Positions 1-8,402 of a DNA stretch of 64,000 nucleotides are shown in pieces; position 1 is the first letter of the stretch, and every line of letters starts with the position of its first letter. The notes under the pieces are model-generated. The model saw nothing but the letters and a program-made list of their open reading frames with translations. It was not told the origin of the DNA and did no database searches. The position numbers and the translations under genes are program-made. Location of the stretch: NCBI RefSeq assembly GCF_001426085.1, contig NZ_LMRR01000042.1, positions 150,129 to 214,128 of the forward strand, given 5' to 3'. This DNA comes from Rhodococcus sp. Leaf278. GTDB lineage: Bacteria; Actinomycetota; Actinomycetes; Mycobacteriales; Mycobacteriaceae.

Positions 1-384
1 CGTCACCTCGATCTCGACTCCACCTTCGACCGAACACATCGCGAGGTAGGTGCGGTTGGTGCGATCGAGCAGGAAGGAGATGTAGTACTCCTCGGCGATG
101 TCGGAGGCCTCTGCGACGAGAAGCTTCTTGACGACATGGCCCTTGATGTCGAGTCCGAGAATCGCTTCTGCGTTCTCGGTTGCTGCTGCGACGTCCTTGG
201 AGTACTTGACTCCGCCGGCCTTGCCGCGGCCGCCGACCTTGACCTGTGCCTTGACCATTACTGGCTTGCCGATTTCTTCGGCAATCTGTGTTGCTCCGGC
301 GACCGTGTCGGTGACACGACCGGCGGAGGTGGGTACGCCATGCTTGGCGAACAATTCCTTCGCCTGGTATTCGAAGAGATCCAT
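1..384 (-). CDS. sucC: Succinyl-CoA synthetase (ADP/GDP-forming) beta subunit, 5' part only
   Basis: This is the N-terminal 128 codons of SucC, which with SucD converts succinyl-CoA to succinate with substrate-level phosphorylation in the TCA cycle. The visible protein begins MDLFEYQAKELFAKHGVP and continues with KPVMVKAQVKVGGRGKAGGVK, typical of the ATP-grasp N-domain that binds nucleotide. The ATG at 382-384 fits the family's usual first residues. The gene runs off the left edge, so sucD and the C-terminal ligase domain are outside the window. A 146-bp gap separates it from a membrane-protein gene on the same strand, so it probably has its own promoter there. The assignment is firm; only completeness is unknown. 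Confidence 0.95.
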   Translation of the reverse strand, partial: MDLFEYQAKELFAKHGVPTSAGRVTDTVAGATQIAEEIGKPVMVKAQVKVGGRGKAGGVKYSKDVAAATENAEAILGLDIKGHVVKKLLVAEASDIAEEYYISFLLDRTNRTYLAMCSVEGGVEIEVT

Positions 385-411
385 CAGCTCACCGTCTCGT
401 CTACGTTGACG

Positions 412-434
412 CCCGCTCCAGGGGTGTGAGCGGG
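412..434. terminator. Short GC-rich hairpin between membrane-protein gene and sucC
   Basis: CCCGCTC and GAGCGGG form a 7-bp stem with a 9-nt loop, just upstream of the sucC start and downstream of the gene ending at 531. There is no T-tract. It could be a weak terminator or part of the sucC leader. Confidence 0.3.
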
Positions 435-530
435 TCTGAGCATGGACTTTATCCAGGTGCCCCGACGGCGCATCGGGCGCATGCATGCTATGTGGCCTAT
501 CTCACCGCCACGGGCGGGATGAAACCCCCG

Positions 531-2429
531 TCACCGATCGGCGCGGCGGGCCGAAAGTGCCGCGGCGACACCGAGAACGACGATTCCCACCACCAACGGC
601 AGAACGGCGGGCCCCATCGTCGGATCCGTTGCACGCGCGGATGTCAGCGGCCATGACGAGAGATGCACGATGCCGGCGACGGCCGCTGCGGCGAGCAGGA
701 CGCTGCCGCGGGCGGCCCGCGCTCGCGCGGCAACGAGGGCTGCGACGACGATTCCGACGGCGAGCACCATCTGCCCCCAGGTATCCCAACCCCACGGAAA
801 TTCGGTGACGGTTGCCGCGGTGACGTCGCTGCCCCGATACAGCGGCAGCGCCAGGCCGATCGCGAGGAGTACGGCACCGACCAACCCGACGCCCAGCATC
901 ACGCCGTCCGTCGACACGTCCGCGGATGTATCGACATCGTCGCGTTCCGCCGATCCGGCGAACAGCGCCAGCAGTCCGGTGACCGCCGCGGCGACGACGC
1001 CCGCGATGATCGCGAGAGCGCCGATTCCGGTGCCCACACCGTCCACGTCCTCGGCGAGCACCACCGATTGCAACACCGACGCCGACGCCGATACTGCGCC
1101 CAGCCAGAACAAGGCCACGAACGGGCGTGCAGCAGCGGCGAACTCGGAGAACAAGAGCGGCACCGACCCCAGAATCATCACGAAACCGGCGACCAACACC
1201 ACCCGGGTGGCCAGGATCTGCGGCACGGCGGTGCCCGAGTCGGTCTCGAGAATCGGCAACAACGATCCGACGACGAACAGCACGCCGGCGAGAACGCCTG
1301 CACCGCCTGCTGCCGCATGCCACTTGGCCGATCCTGGACCGGCGACACCGCGGGCACCTCGCGCACCATCCGCGCGTGCCTGCGCTCGCTGCAGCGCACG
1401 CCGGTCTCGGGCAGCGGCGACGGGTGCGAGCGCCGCACCACAGATCAGCAGTCCGATTCCGGCTGCCGTCCCCAGATAGGCCCCGAGCCCGGCACTCACC
1501 CGAGCGCCCGTACTCAGTCCGGCGAGCAGACCGACGCCCGCGAACCCCAGCACGCCGAGGCCGGCTCCGACTGTCGCGCCCGACGCCACCAGCGGCGACA
1601 GCGAGGCCAGAGCCGACGCGACCACCACGAGTGCCGCGAGGCCGACGACCCCGGATCCCACCGCGACGAACACCGGCGATTCGACGACGGCGGTCACGAT
1701 CACCACCGGGTCGGCCGAGCGATACAGCGACGAGAACGCCGCGACGGCTGCGAGCACACCGAACACCCCGAGCAGCGAACCGAGCAGCGGACCGACCCGA
1801 CCCGCCGATGCGCGCCCCACATGCTCGGAATACACCGAGTGGCCGTACCCGTCACCGAGCCCGGCGCGATGCACTGCGGACCACCCCGCAACGCCCGCCA
1901 GAACAGACGCTGCGTGACCGACGAGCAGAATCTGGGCCCCCGCGGTGGCGTCGAGCATGGCGGCGCTCAGAGGACGGAAGAGCTCGAGGCGATTGGCGTC
2001 GATCGGATCGGACAGTAGGGCGACGTCCAGAAGCGCAATGCCGAGGGCCACCGCGCCGTACCCGGCCAGTAGTGCCGCCGCGAACTCGATCCGCCTCGTG
2101 GCCGCACCGACCAACGCTGCGACGGCCACCAGAACGGGAAGGGTGACCCCGAGAACAGCGGCCGACGCAGCCCCGCCGCCTACCCGCGAACCGTCGACGC
2201 TCTGCACGACGCCCATCACCTGCGCCGCCACTCCAGCAGTCGCCGCGACCAGAGCGAAAACGAGTGCGACTGCGACGCGGGAGGTGGGAGACGGATCGTC
2301 CGCTGGCCCGCTCGGCGCATCCGTCGGCTCGATTCGTTGCGGTTCCGCACGCTCGGCACCGCGAGCGGACGAGTCGTCGAAGGTGGGAGTCGGCATTCGG
2401 ATCACGGTAACGGCTCGACAGGCACGCAC
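531..2429 (-). CDS. Large multi-pass membrane protein of unknown function
   Basis: I do not recognise a characterised family. The 632-residue protein has a hydrophilic N-terminal stretch of about 50 residues rich in Ser, Asp, Glu and Pro. The rest is almost wholly Ala/Gly/Val/Leu-rich, with more than a dozen likely membrane segments and short Arg-rich loops (for example AARDRRALQRAQARA around the middle). It ends LSARRADR. It sits upstream of sucC on the same strand; in mycobacteria an unknown integral membrane gene (Rv0955) is also near sucCD, but I cannot say the two are orthologous. The GTG at 2427-2429 has a GAGAG 7 nt upstream; an internal ATG at 2394-2396 (MPTPTFDD) is an alternative start. 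It diverges from the M23 peptidase gene and shares that intergenic region, including the CRP-type site. Confidence 0.75.
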   Translation of the reverse strand: MRACRAVTVIRMPTPTFDDSSARGAERAEPQRIEPTDAPSGPADDPSPTSRVAVALVFALVAATAGVAAQVMGVVQSVDGSRVGGGAASAAVLGVTLPVLVAVAALVGAATRRIEFAAALLAGYGAVALGIALLDVALLSDPIDANRLELFRPLSAAMLDATAGAQILLVGHAASVLAGVAGWSAVHRAGLGDGYGHSVYSEHVGRASAGRVGPLLGSLLGVFGVLAAVAAFSSLYRSADPVVIVTAVVESPVFVAVGSGVVGLAALVVVASALASLSPLVASGATVGAGLGVLGFAGVGLLAGLSTGARVSAGLGAYLGTAAGIGLLICGAALAPVAAARDRRALQRAQARADGARGARGVAGPGSAKWHAAAGGAGVLAGVLFVVGSLLPILETDSGTAVPQILATRVVLVAGFVMILGSVPLLFSEFAAAARPFVALFWLGAVSASASVLQSVVLAEDVDGVGTGIGALAIIAGVVAAAVTGLLALFAGSAERDDVDTSADVSTDGVMLGVGLVGAVLLAIGLALPLYRGSDVTAATVTEFPWGWDTWGQMVLAVGIVVAALVAARARAARGSVLLAAAAVAGIVHLSSWPLTSARATDPTMGPAVLPLVVGIVVLGVAAALSARRADR

Positions 2430-2505
2430 ACCGTTACTCTCGCTTCATGCACTCCGGGTGTCCGATTACGGATGTGGCCCGTCACGACATAAACACTGGT
2501 CGCGC

Positions 2506-2521
2506 TGTGAGCCATCTCACA
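2506..2521. promoter_or_regulatory. Perfect CRP/GlxR-type operator
   Basis: TGTGAGCCATCTCACA is an exact TGTGA-N6-TCACA palindrome. It lies 108 bp upstream of the M23 peptidase start and 77 bp upstream of the divergent membrane-protein start. Actinobacterial CRP-family regulators (Rv3676/Cmr in mycobacteria, GlxR in corynebacteria) bind this consensus and are known to control cell-wall hydrolase genes such as rpf. Which of the two genes is regulated is inference. Confidence 0.75.
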
Positions 2522-2628
2522 TATGTCCCCAGTTTGGGCTGTTAACTTGCGCGCCCCGCAATCATTTCGTTACCGTCTGCGAGGTCTTTCAGTAACAGCC
2601 AGGTCACGGATAACGGAGGTTGTAGGTC

Positions 2629-3639
2629 TTGCAGCAACACCGTGCGTCCTTCACTTCCAGCCGATTCTCTCGACCCACCGCTGAAGAAGCGACCACGGTC
2701 TACAGCTACGAGCCTGGCGACGACAACAGCGCGTACGACGCGTACTCCTACCCCGCGTATCAGTACGCCGAGGCCGAGTTCGTCGACACCGCCTACGTCG
2801 CACCCGACGAAGCGCCGACCGTCGTCACGACGTTCGCGACCACCGCAGACGCCACCCCCGTGGCCCGTCGCGGCGGGGCGCACCGAATCCCGCTTCCTCC
2901 CACCGCCCTCAAAGGCCGCGCGGCTGTTCTCGCTGTCGCCGCCGGTGCCGTCGTAGCTGCAGGCCAAGCCGTCATCAACGACGACTCGCCCACCGCGGTC
3001 GCCACCTCCGAGTACGCACTCGCCGCCGGTGAAGCACCCGCCGCCGCAGCGGTCGCAGCCACCACCGCCCCGCAGACCACCGAACTTGCCGCTGACTCGT
3101 CGAGCTCGGCACCGTCGCAGGCACCGCAGATCCTCAGCGTCGCGGCTCCGGCCGATCTGAGCCAGTTCAACGACCTGCTCGCCAAGGGGCAGCGCTTCAG
3201 CGACGAGCGTGCCGCACGTGAAGCAGCCGCACGCCGCCCCCTGTTCGCCCTCCCCGCCCAGGGCACCTACACCTCCAACTTCGGTACGCGCTGGGGCGTT
3301 CTGCACGCTGGTGTCGACGTTGCCAACGCCATCGGAACTCCGATCTACGCTGTCGCCGACGGCAAGGTCATCGACTCCGGTCCGGCTGCGGGCTTCGGCA
3401 TGTGGGTACGAGTGCAGCACGCAGACGGCACTATCACCGTCTACGGCCACGTCGACACCACGCTCGTCACCGTCGGCCAAGACGTCATGGCGGGCGACCA
3501 GATCGCCACGATGGGCAACCGCGGCTTCTCCACCGGCCCGCACCTGCACTTCGAGGTCCACCTCCCCGGCGAGCTCAAGATCGATCCGCTTCCCTGGCTC
3601 GCGTCCCGAGGAATTTCCCTCGGACCCGAAATGGACTGA
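2629..3639 (+). CDS. M23-family (LytM-like) peptidoglycan endopeptidase
   Basis: This is a zinc endopeptidase of the M23/LytM family, expected to cut peptidoglycan cross-bridges outside the membrane. The 336-residue protein has a Tyr/Asp/Glu-rich N-terminal region, one membrane segment around residues 97-113 (AAVLAVAAGAVVAAGQAV) acting as signal anchor, and an Ala/Thr/Ser-rich linker. The M23 domain starts near residue 210. Zinc ligands are visible as HAGVD (His226, Asp230) and HLHFE (His305 and catalytic His307 region). The TTG start at 2629 is chosen because GGAGG lies 9 nt upstream at 2615-2619 and no ATG in frame fits. It occupies the place of M. tuberculosis Rv0950c, next to pcrA/uvrD1. 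A perfect CRP-type site lies upstream and a hairpin follows the stop. Confidence 0.9.
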   Translation: MQQHRASFTSSRFSRPTAEEATTVYSYEPGDDNSAYDAYSYPAYQYAEAEFVDTAYVAPDEAPTVVTTFATTADATPVARRGGAHRIPLPPTALKGRAAVLAVAAGAVVAAGQAVINDDSPTAVATSEYALAAGEAPAAAAVAATTAPQTTELAADSSSSAPSQAPQILSVAAPADLSQFNDLLAKGQRFSDERAAREAAARRPLFALPAQGTYTSNFGTRWGVLHAGVDVANAIGTPIYAVADGKVIDSGPAAGFGMWVRVQHADGTITVYGHVDTTLVTVGQDVMAGDQIATMGNRGFSTGPHLHFEVHLPGELKIDPLPWLASRGISLGPEMD

Positions 3640-3662
3640 ATTCTCTTTCACTGCTGCACAAC

Positions 3663-3695
3663 AAGCCGGACCCCGCTTTCGCAGGGCCCGGCTTT
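3663..3695. terminator. Bidirectional terminator between M23 gene and pcrA
   Basis: AAGCCGG and CCGGCTT form a stem with additional CCC/GGG pairing inside and a TTTCTCGTT run after it on the plus strand. The two genes converge here. Confidence 0.75.
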
Positions 3696-3710
3696 CTCGT
3701 TCTGAACCTC

Positions 3711-6200
3711 TTACAGCTTGGTCATCGGGACGCCGCCGATGAGCATCATCTTGACGCGGCCGGCCGAACCGAAGTCGATCAGGACCATTGCCTTGACTCC
3801 GGCACCGGTCGATTCCAGCACCGTGCCCAGTCCGTACTTGTCGTGACTGACTCGATCGCCTACAGCGAGAACGAGATTCGAGTTGCGACCCTTGGCGGCA
3901 CCGAAGCTGGGCGACGAGCTCTGGCCGCGTGACGAGGAACCGCCGTAACTGTTCGATCCGTAACCACCACCCGAGCCGTAACTGTTCGAGCCGTAGCTGT
4001 TCGAGCCGTAGCTGCCGGATCTGCCGCCGCCGATCGCGCGGCCACCACCGTGGCCGGGATCCTCACGTCGCCAATCGATCAGGTGTTGCGGAACTTCTTG
4101 CAGGAAACGCGATTCCGGGTTCGCAATGGGCTGGCCCCACGCCGACCGCATGATCGCGCGCGTGAGGTAGAGCCGCTGCCGAGCGCGGGTGATACCCACG
4201 TAGGCCAGGCGTCGTTCCTCGGACAGCTCGTTCGGATCACCCAGCGCCCGCATGTGCGGGAATTGGCCGTCCTCCCAACCGGTCACGAAGACGACCGGAA
4301 ACTCCAGGCCCTTCGCGGTGTGCAGCGTCATCAATGTGACCACGCCGGTGCCGGAGTCCGGAATCTGGTCGGTGTCGGCCACCAGGGAGACCCGTTCGAG
4401 GAACGCCGCGAGCGAACCCGGTTCAGCCAAACCGTCGACGCCGCCGTCGTCCTCGCTTCGGTCGTCGCCTGTCTCGAGCGCTTCCTCTGCCACCGCAGCT
4501 TGGTTTCGCGCCTCGGACGTGAACTCTCTTGCGACGCTGACGAGTTCGTTGAGGTTGTCCAGGCGAGCACCGTCCTGCGGATCGCTGCTGGCTTCGAGTT
4601 CGGCGCGGTAACCCGTGCGGTCGAGAACGGCCTCGACGACATCACCGATATCTGCGATGTCGTTTCCGTCGCCGTCGGTCGCGGTGAGTACGGCGCGCAG
4701 TTCGTCGAGCAATTCCATGAATTGTGCGATCAGCTTCTGCTGCCGCGAGTTGAGCAACGCCACCTTGCCCGCGGCTGCGTCGTGCAGAGCGCGCGAGAAG
4801 CTGATGTCACGTTGCTCTGCGTGGACGGCGACACACGCCTCGGCACGATCACCGATCCCGCGGCGCGGGGTGTTCAGGATGCGCCGCATGCTGACGGTGT
4901 CGTCCTCGTTGGACAGCACCCGCAGATATGCAACCAGGTCCCGGACTTCCTTGCGCTCGTAGAACCGGACGCCGCCGACGACCTTGTAGGGCAGACCGAG
5001 CCGAATGAAGATCTCTTCGAGCGCTCGAGAGGAGTTGTTGGTGCGATAGAACACCGCCACCTCGTCGAAGCGCACATCTCCGCCGTCGACGAGTCGGTCG
5101 ATCTCCGAGGCCACGAACGACGCCTCGTCGTGCTCGTTGTCTGCCACATAACCGACGATCAACTCGCCCTCGCCGGTGTCGGTCCACAACTTCTTCTCGC
5201 GCCGCCCGATGTTGCGAGAGATCACGGCGTTGGCGGCCGAGAGGATGTTCTGCGTCGACCGGTAGTTCTGCTCGAGCAAGATGGTGCGAGCGTCGGGGTA
5301 ATCCCGCTCGAATTCCTCGATGTTGCGGATGGTCGCGCCGCGGAAGGCATAGATGGACTGATCCGCGTCGCCCACCACACACAGCTCACCCGGAGCGACG
5401 GTGCCCTCGAGTGCTCCGTCGGCATCGGGCGTACCCACCAGCTCTCGCACCAGCATGTACTGAGCGTGGTTGGTGTCCTGATACTCGTCGACCAGCACGT
5501 GGCGGAACCTGCGACGGTAATACTGGGCTACCTGCGGGAAGGCTTGCAGAATCCCCACAGTTTCGCCGATGAGGTCGTCGAAGTCCATGGCGTTGGCCGC
5601 GCGCAGACGCTGCTGATAGACGCGATAGACCTTCGCGACGAGCCGCGGCAGCTCGGCGGGGTCGCCGTCGGCGTCCTCGGTTGCCTTGTCCGGGCCGATC
5701 AGCTCGTTCTTCAAGTTCGAGATCGCAGTCGACAGCAGCCGTGCCGAAAACTTCTTGGTGTCGATCTGCAGATCTTTGGAGATCATCGTCAGCAATCGGC
5801 GCGAGTCGTCTGCGTCGTAGATCGAGAAGTTCGAGTTCAGTCCGGGCAGCAGCGCGGCCTGCGCCCGGAGGATGCGCACACAACTCGAGTGGAACGTCGA
5901 TACCCACATTGCGTTCGCCCGCGGTCCCACCAGACCGGCGACTCGCTCGCGCATCTCGGCGGCGGCCTTGTTGGTGAACGTGATGGCCAGAATCTGACCT
6001 GGCGACACCCCTCGCTCGGCGAGCAGATACGCGATACGACGCGTCAGCACCGCTGTCTTGCCCGAGCCGGCTCCAGCCACGATGAGCAGCGGCGATCCGG
6101 TGTGCATCACGGCCTCACGCTGCTGAGGATTGAGTCCTTCCAGCAACGCGTCGGAAGCAGCGTTCTTACGGGACGCGAGGCCTTGAAGGAATGTGTTCAT
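3711..6200 (-). CDS. pcrA: ATP-dependent DNA helicase UvrD1/PcrA
   Basis: This is a superfamily 1A 3'-5' helicase acting in DNA repair and in removing proteins from DNA. In mycobacteria the orthologue UvrD1 (Rv0949) works with Ku. Walker A (AGAGSGKT, residues 42-49), motif Ia (TFTNKAAAEMRERV), motif II (VDEYQDTN), motif III (GDADQSIYAFRGA), motif IV-V (LMTLHTAKGLEFPVVF) and motif VI (EERRLAYVGITRARQ) are all present. The C-terminal part holds a low-complexity stretch of Tyr-Gly-Ser-Asn repeats (roughly nt 3930-4045). After that comes a Tudor-like end (VGDRVSHDKYGLGTVLES) of the type that binds RNA polymerase or Ku in PcrA/UvrD1. At 829 residues it is slightly longer than usual because of the repeats. 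The ATG at 6198-6200 starts MNTFLQGL. Confidence 0.95.
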   Translation of the reverse strand: MNTFLQGLASRKNAASDALLEGLNPQQREAVMHTGSPLLIVAGAGSGKTAVLTRRIAYLLAERGVSPGQILAITFTNKAAAEMRERVAGLVGPRANAMWVSTFHSSCVRILRAQAALLPGLNSNFSIYDADDSRRLLTMISKDLQIDTKKFSARLLSTAISNLKNELIGPDKATEDADGDPAELPRLVAKVYRVYQQRLRAANAMDFDDLIGETVGILQAFPQVAQYYRRRFRHVLVDEYQDTNHAQYMLVRELVGTPDADGALEGTVAPGELCVVGDADQSIYAFRGATIRNIEEFERDYPDARTILLEQNYRSTQNILSAANAVISRNIGRREKKLWTDTGEGELIVGYVADNEHDEASFVASEIDRLVDGGDVRFDEVAVFYRTNNSSRALEEIFIRLGLPYKVVGGVRFYERKEVRDLVAYLRVLSNEDDTVSMRRILNTPRRGIGDRAEACVAVHAEQRDISFSRALHDAAAGKVALLNSRQQKLIAQFMELLDELRAVLTATDGDGNDIADIGDVVEAVLDRTGYRAELEASSDPQDGARLDNLNELVSVAREFTSEARNQAAVAEEALETGDDRSEDDGGVDGLAEPGSLAAFLERVSLVADTDQIPDSGTGVVTLMTLHTAKGLEFPVVFVTGWEDGQFPHMRALGDPNELSEERRLAYVGITRARQRLYLTRAIMRSAWGQPIANPESRFLQEVPQHLIDWRREDPGHGGGRAIGGGRSGSYGSNSYGSNSYGSGGGYGSNSYGGSSSRGQSSSPSFGAAKGRNSNLVLAVGDRVSHDKYGLGTVLESTGAGVKAMVLIDFGSAGRVKMMLIGGVPMTKL
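3930..4045 (-). repeat. YGSN-coding low-complexity repeat inside pcrA
   Basis: On the minus strand this encodes repeated SYGSN / GSNSYGS units bounded by glycine-rich runs, between the helicase core and the C-terminal Tudor-like module. It is a tandem codon repeat with slight drift, likely a flexible disordered linker. Confidence 0.75.
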
Positions 6201-6485
6201 CGTCAGGTCAGGTTACCGGCGCGTACCGACAAACCCACATCGCGTGGTCCCGGCCTCGACGGACGACTTTTCAGGACGGTCGGCCCGTGGCACACTGGAT
6301 CGGTGATCGAAAAAACCGTACGTCATTGCCTGCGTCGGGTCGGCCGCTCCTATGACACACGTGCGGGAGCCTGTCGATAGACGCAACGCCCCTGTTTTCA
6401 GGCGGGGGCTCGAAGGTCCGGGCAGAAAGTCGAGCCGGGAACCGAGCCGCCGAGCGATGCAGTTCCGAATACGAAAGGCGTAACG
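6201..6485. other. Intergenic region between divergent pcrA and chorismate mutase
   Basis: These 285 bp must carry the promoters of both genes. No TCGAAC-type LexA box and no CRP-type palindrome were seen. A GCCCCTG-TTTT-CAGGCGGGGGC hairpin lies near 6389-6409. No RNA gene or conserved coding frame was recognised. Confidence 0.4.
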
Positions 6486-6821
6486 GTGACGGACGACGCA
6501 GCGATCCAAGATGTGACCCGAGGAGAGACGATGGCCATGACGACGAAGATCGACTCAGAGATTGCAGTGCCTTCCAGCGAGGCAGAGATCAACGATTTGC
6601 GCCAGGAAATCGACCGCCTCGACGCCGAGATCCTGACGGCCATCAAGCGCCGCTCCGAGGTCTCGCAGATCATCGGCCGCACCCGGATGGCCTCCGGCGG
6701 TCCGCGCCTCGTGCACAGCCGCGAAATGAAGGTCCTCGAGCGTTTCAGCAGCCTCGGTCAGGAAGGCCACACGCTGGCCATGCTCCTGCTCCGCCTCGGT
6801 CGCGGTCGCCTCGGACACTGA
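6486..6821 (+). CDS. AroQ-delta-type chorismate mutase
   Basis: It converts chorismate to prephenate for Phe/Tyr synthesis in the cytosol. The protein resembles M. tuberculosis Rv0948c: a predicted all-helical fold with INDLRQEIDRLDAEIL, IKRRSEVSQIIGRTRMASGG and LVHSREMKVLERFSSLG. In the M. tuberculosis enzyme the C-terminal RLGH tail is needed for activation by DAHP synthase; this protein ends GRGRLGH, so the same non-covalent complex is likely. The start is uncertain. GTG at 6486 (111 aa) has AAAGG upstream, while ATGs at 6531 and 6537 follow a strong AGGAGAG at 6521-6527 and would give about 95 residues. It diverges from pcrA and converges on gabD, with a hairpin between. Confidence 0.9.
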   Translation: MTDDAAIQDVTRGETMAMTTKIDSEIAVPSSEAEINDLRQEIDRLDAEILTAIKRRSEVSQIIGRTRMASGGPRLVHSREMKVLERFSSLGQEGHTLAMLLLRLGRGRLGH

Positions 6822-6831
6822 TCGACCCTCC

Positions 6832-6860
6832 GGTTGGGCGCGCAGTGTGCACGCCCAACC
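6832..6860. terminator. Perfect 9-bp hairpin between convergent genes
   Basis: GGTTGGGCG pairs with CGCCCAACC around an 11-nt loop between chorismate mutase and gabD. It has no T-tract, which is common for actinobacterial terminators. Confidence 0.7.
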
Positions 6861-6867
6861 GCCAGCT

Positions 6868-8328
6868 CTACTTCAATGCGATGTACTTGGTCTCGAGGTA
6901 CTCCTCGATGCCCTCGGATCCGCCTTCACGGCCGAATCCCGATTCCTTCACTCCACCGAACGGCGCTGCCGCGTCCGAGATCACTCCGCGGTTGACGCCC
7001 ACCATTCCGCTGTCGATGGCGTCGGCCACCCGTAGCGCGCGGTCCAGGTTCTCCGTGTAGATGTACGACGCCAGGCCGTACTCGGTGGCGTTCGCCGCGT
7101 CGATACCTTCCTGCTCGGTGTCGAAACCGACGATGGGAGCGACCGGCCCGAACACCTCCTCCTTCAGGATCCTGGCCTCCGCCGGCACGTCGGTGAGCAC
7201 AGTCGCCGGGTAGAAGTACCCGTCGCCGCCGGGTGCGCTGCCGCCGAGCGCCACCGTCGCTCCCTTCTCCACTGCGTCGTCGACGAGCTCTTGCACGGTC
7301 TCGAGCTGGTCGGCGTTGATCAGCGGGCCGAGCTTGGTGTCGGGGTCGACGCCGGGTCCGAGTTTCATCTCGGACATCTTCGCCACCAACTTGGTGGTGA
7401 ACTCCTCGCGAACACTGTTGTGCACGTGCAGCCGGTTCGCTGCGGTGCAGGCCTCGCCGCCGTTGCGCATCTTGGCCAACATTGCGCCGTCCACCGCGTC
7501 GTCTATGTTCGCGTCGTCGAACACCACGAACGGGGCGTTGCCACCGAGTTCCATCGAGGTCCGTAGCAACCTCGTCGCCGATTTCTCGACGAGCGACTTC
7601 CCGACTCCCGTCGAGCCGGTGAACGTGAGCTTCCGCAACCGCGGGTCTTCGAGCAGCGGTCCGGTGACGTCACCGGACTTCGATGTCGTCAGTACCGAAA
7701 GCACACCTTCCGGCAGGCCGACCTCGTCGAAGATCTGCGCGAGCAGCAGCATCGTCAGTGGCGTCTCGCGGGCCGGCTTGACGACGATGGTGCAGCCGGC
7801 GGCCAGAGCAGGCCCGATCTTCCTGGTACCCATCGCCAACGGGAAATTCCACGGCGTGATCGCCAATACCGGGCCCACCGGAGCCTTGGTGACGAGGATT
7901 CGACCGTTGCCTGCGGGTGCCCGGGTGTAGCGGCCGCCGATGCGCACTGCTTCCTCGGCGAACCACCGGAAGAACTCGGCTCCGTACTTCACCTCGGCTT
8001 TGGACTCGGCGAGGGCCTTGCCCATTTCGAGGGTCATCAGTAGCGCGATGTCGTCGGCGCGTTCCGTGACCTTCTCGAATGCCGCTCGCAAAATTTCACT
8101 GCGCTCGCGCGCAGGCGTTGCCGCCCAGCCCTTCTGCGCTGCAGCGGCGGCGTCGAGCGCCTTCATCGCGTCGGCGGGCGATGCGTCCGCCACCTCGGTG
8201 AGGGGCTTGCCGGTCGCGGGATCGTTCACCGCGAAGGTCTTGCCTCCCTCGGCGTCGACGGCCTTGCCGCCGATCCACAGTTTTGCCGGTATCGATTCGA
8301 TCAATGCACGTTGGTCCATACCGTCCAT
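6868..8328 (-). CDS. gabD: NAD(P)+-dependent succinate-semialdehyde dehydrogenase-like aldehyde dehydrogenase
   Basis: This aldehyde dehydrogenase oxidises succinate semialdehyde or a similar short semialdehyde to the acid, typically in GABA catabolism. The 486-residue length and the motifs fit the family: TPWNFPLAMGTRKIGPALAAG and VVKPA (cofactor binding), FTGSTGVGK, ELGGNAPFVVFDDA with the general-base Glu, and the catalytic Cys in GGEACTAANRLHV. It ends FGRE-GGSEGIEEYLETKYIAL. The first ATG (8326-8328) has GGAGG upstream, favouring it over the second at 8319. It stands alone between chorismate mutase and the divergent pgi. Exact substrate is inferred from overall family likeness. Confidence 0.85.
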   Translation of the reverse strand: MDGMDQRALIESIPAKLWIGGKAVDAEGGKTFAVNDPATGKPLTEVADASPADAMKALDAAAAAQKGWAATPARERSEILRAAFEKVTERADDIALLMTLEMGKALAESKAEVKYGAEFFRWFAEEAVRIGGRYTRAPAGNGRILVTKAPVGPVLAITPWNFPLAMGTRKIGPALAAGCTIVVKPARETPLTMLLLAQIFDEVGLPEGVLSVLTTSKSGDVTGPLLEDPRLRKLTFTGSTGVGKSLVEKSATRLLRTSMELGGNAPFVVFDDANIDDAVDGAMLAKMRNGGEACTAANRLHVHNSVREEFTTKLVAKMSEMKLGPGVDPDTKLGPLINADQLETVQELVDDAVEKGATVALGGSAPGGDGYFYPATVLTDVPAEARILKEEVFGPVAPIVGFDTEQEGIDAANATEYGLASYIYTENLDRALRVADAIDSGMVGVNRGVISDAAAPFGGVKESGFGREGGSEGIEEYLETKYIALK

Positions 8329-8402
8329 GATGCCTCCGCAGCGCCTGATGCAAACGACAAACGACGCGCGCGCGACTCGGCACGGGATTACTGTTGGTTC
8401 GT

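Noticed and set aside
663..2018. Plus-strand frame of 451 codons opposite the large membrane protein
   Set aside because: Arg/His/Gln-rich composition typical of antisense to Ala/Leu/Val-rich membrane genes.
2522..2628. Possible ydaO (c-di-AMP) riboswitch upstream of the M23 gene
   Set aside because: Such switches precede some actinobacterial wall hydrolases, but the conserved core sequences were not found here.
4050..6380. Long plus-strand reading frame (776 codons) opposite pcrA
   Set aside because: High-GC antisense shadow; the minus strand encodes a complete helicase with all motifs, and the antisense product has no recognisable domain.
6201..6485. SOS box for pcrA
   Set aside because: No TCGAAC-N4-GTTCGA-like palindrome was seen.
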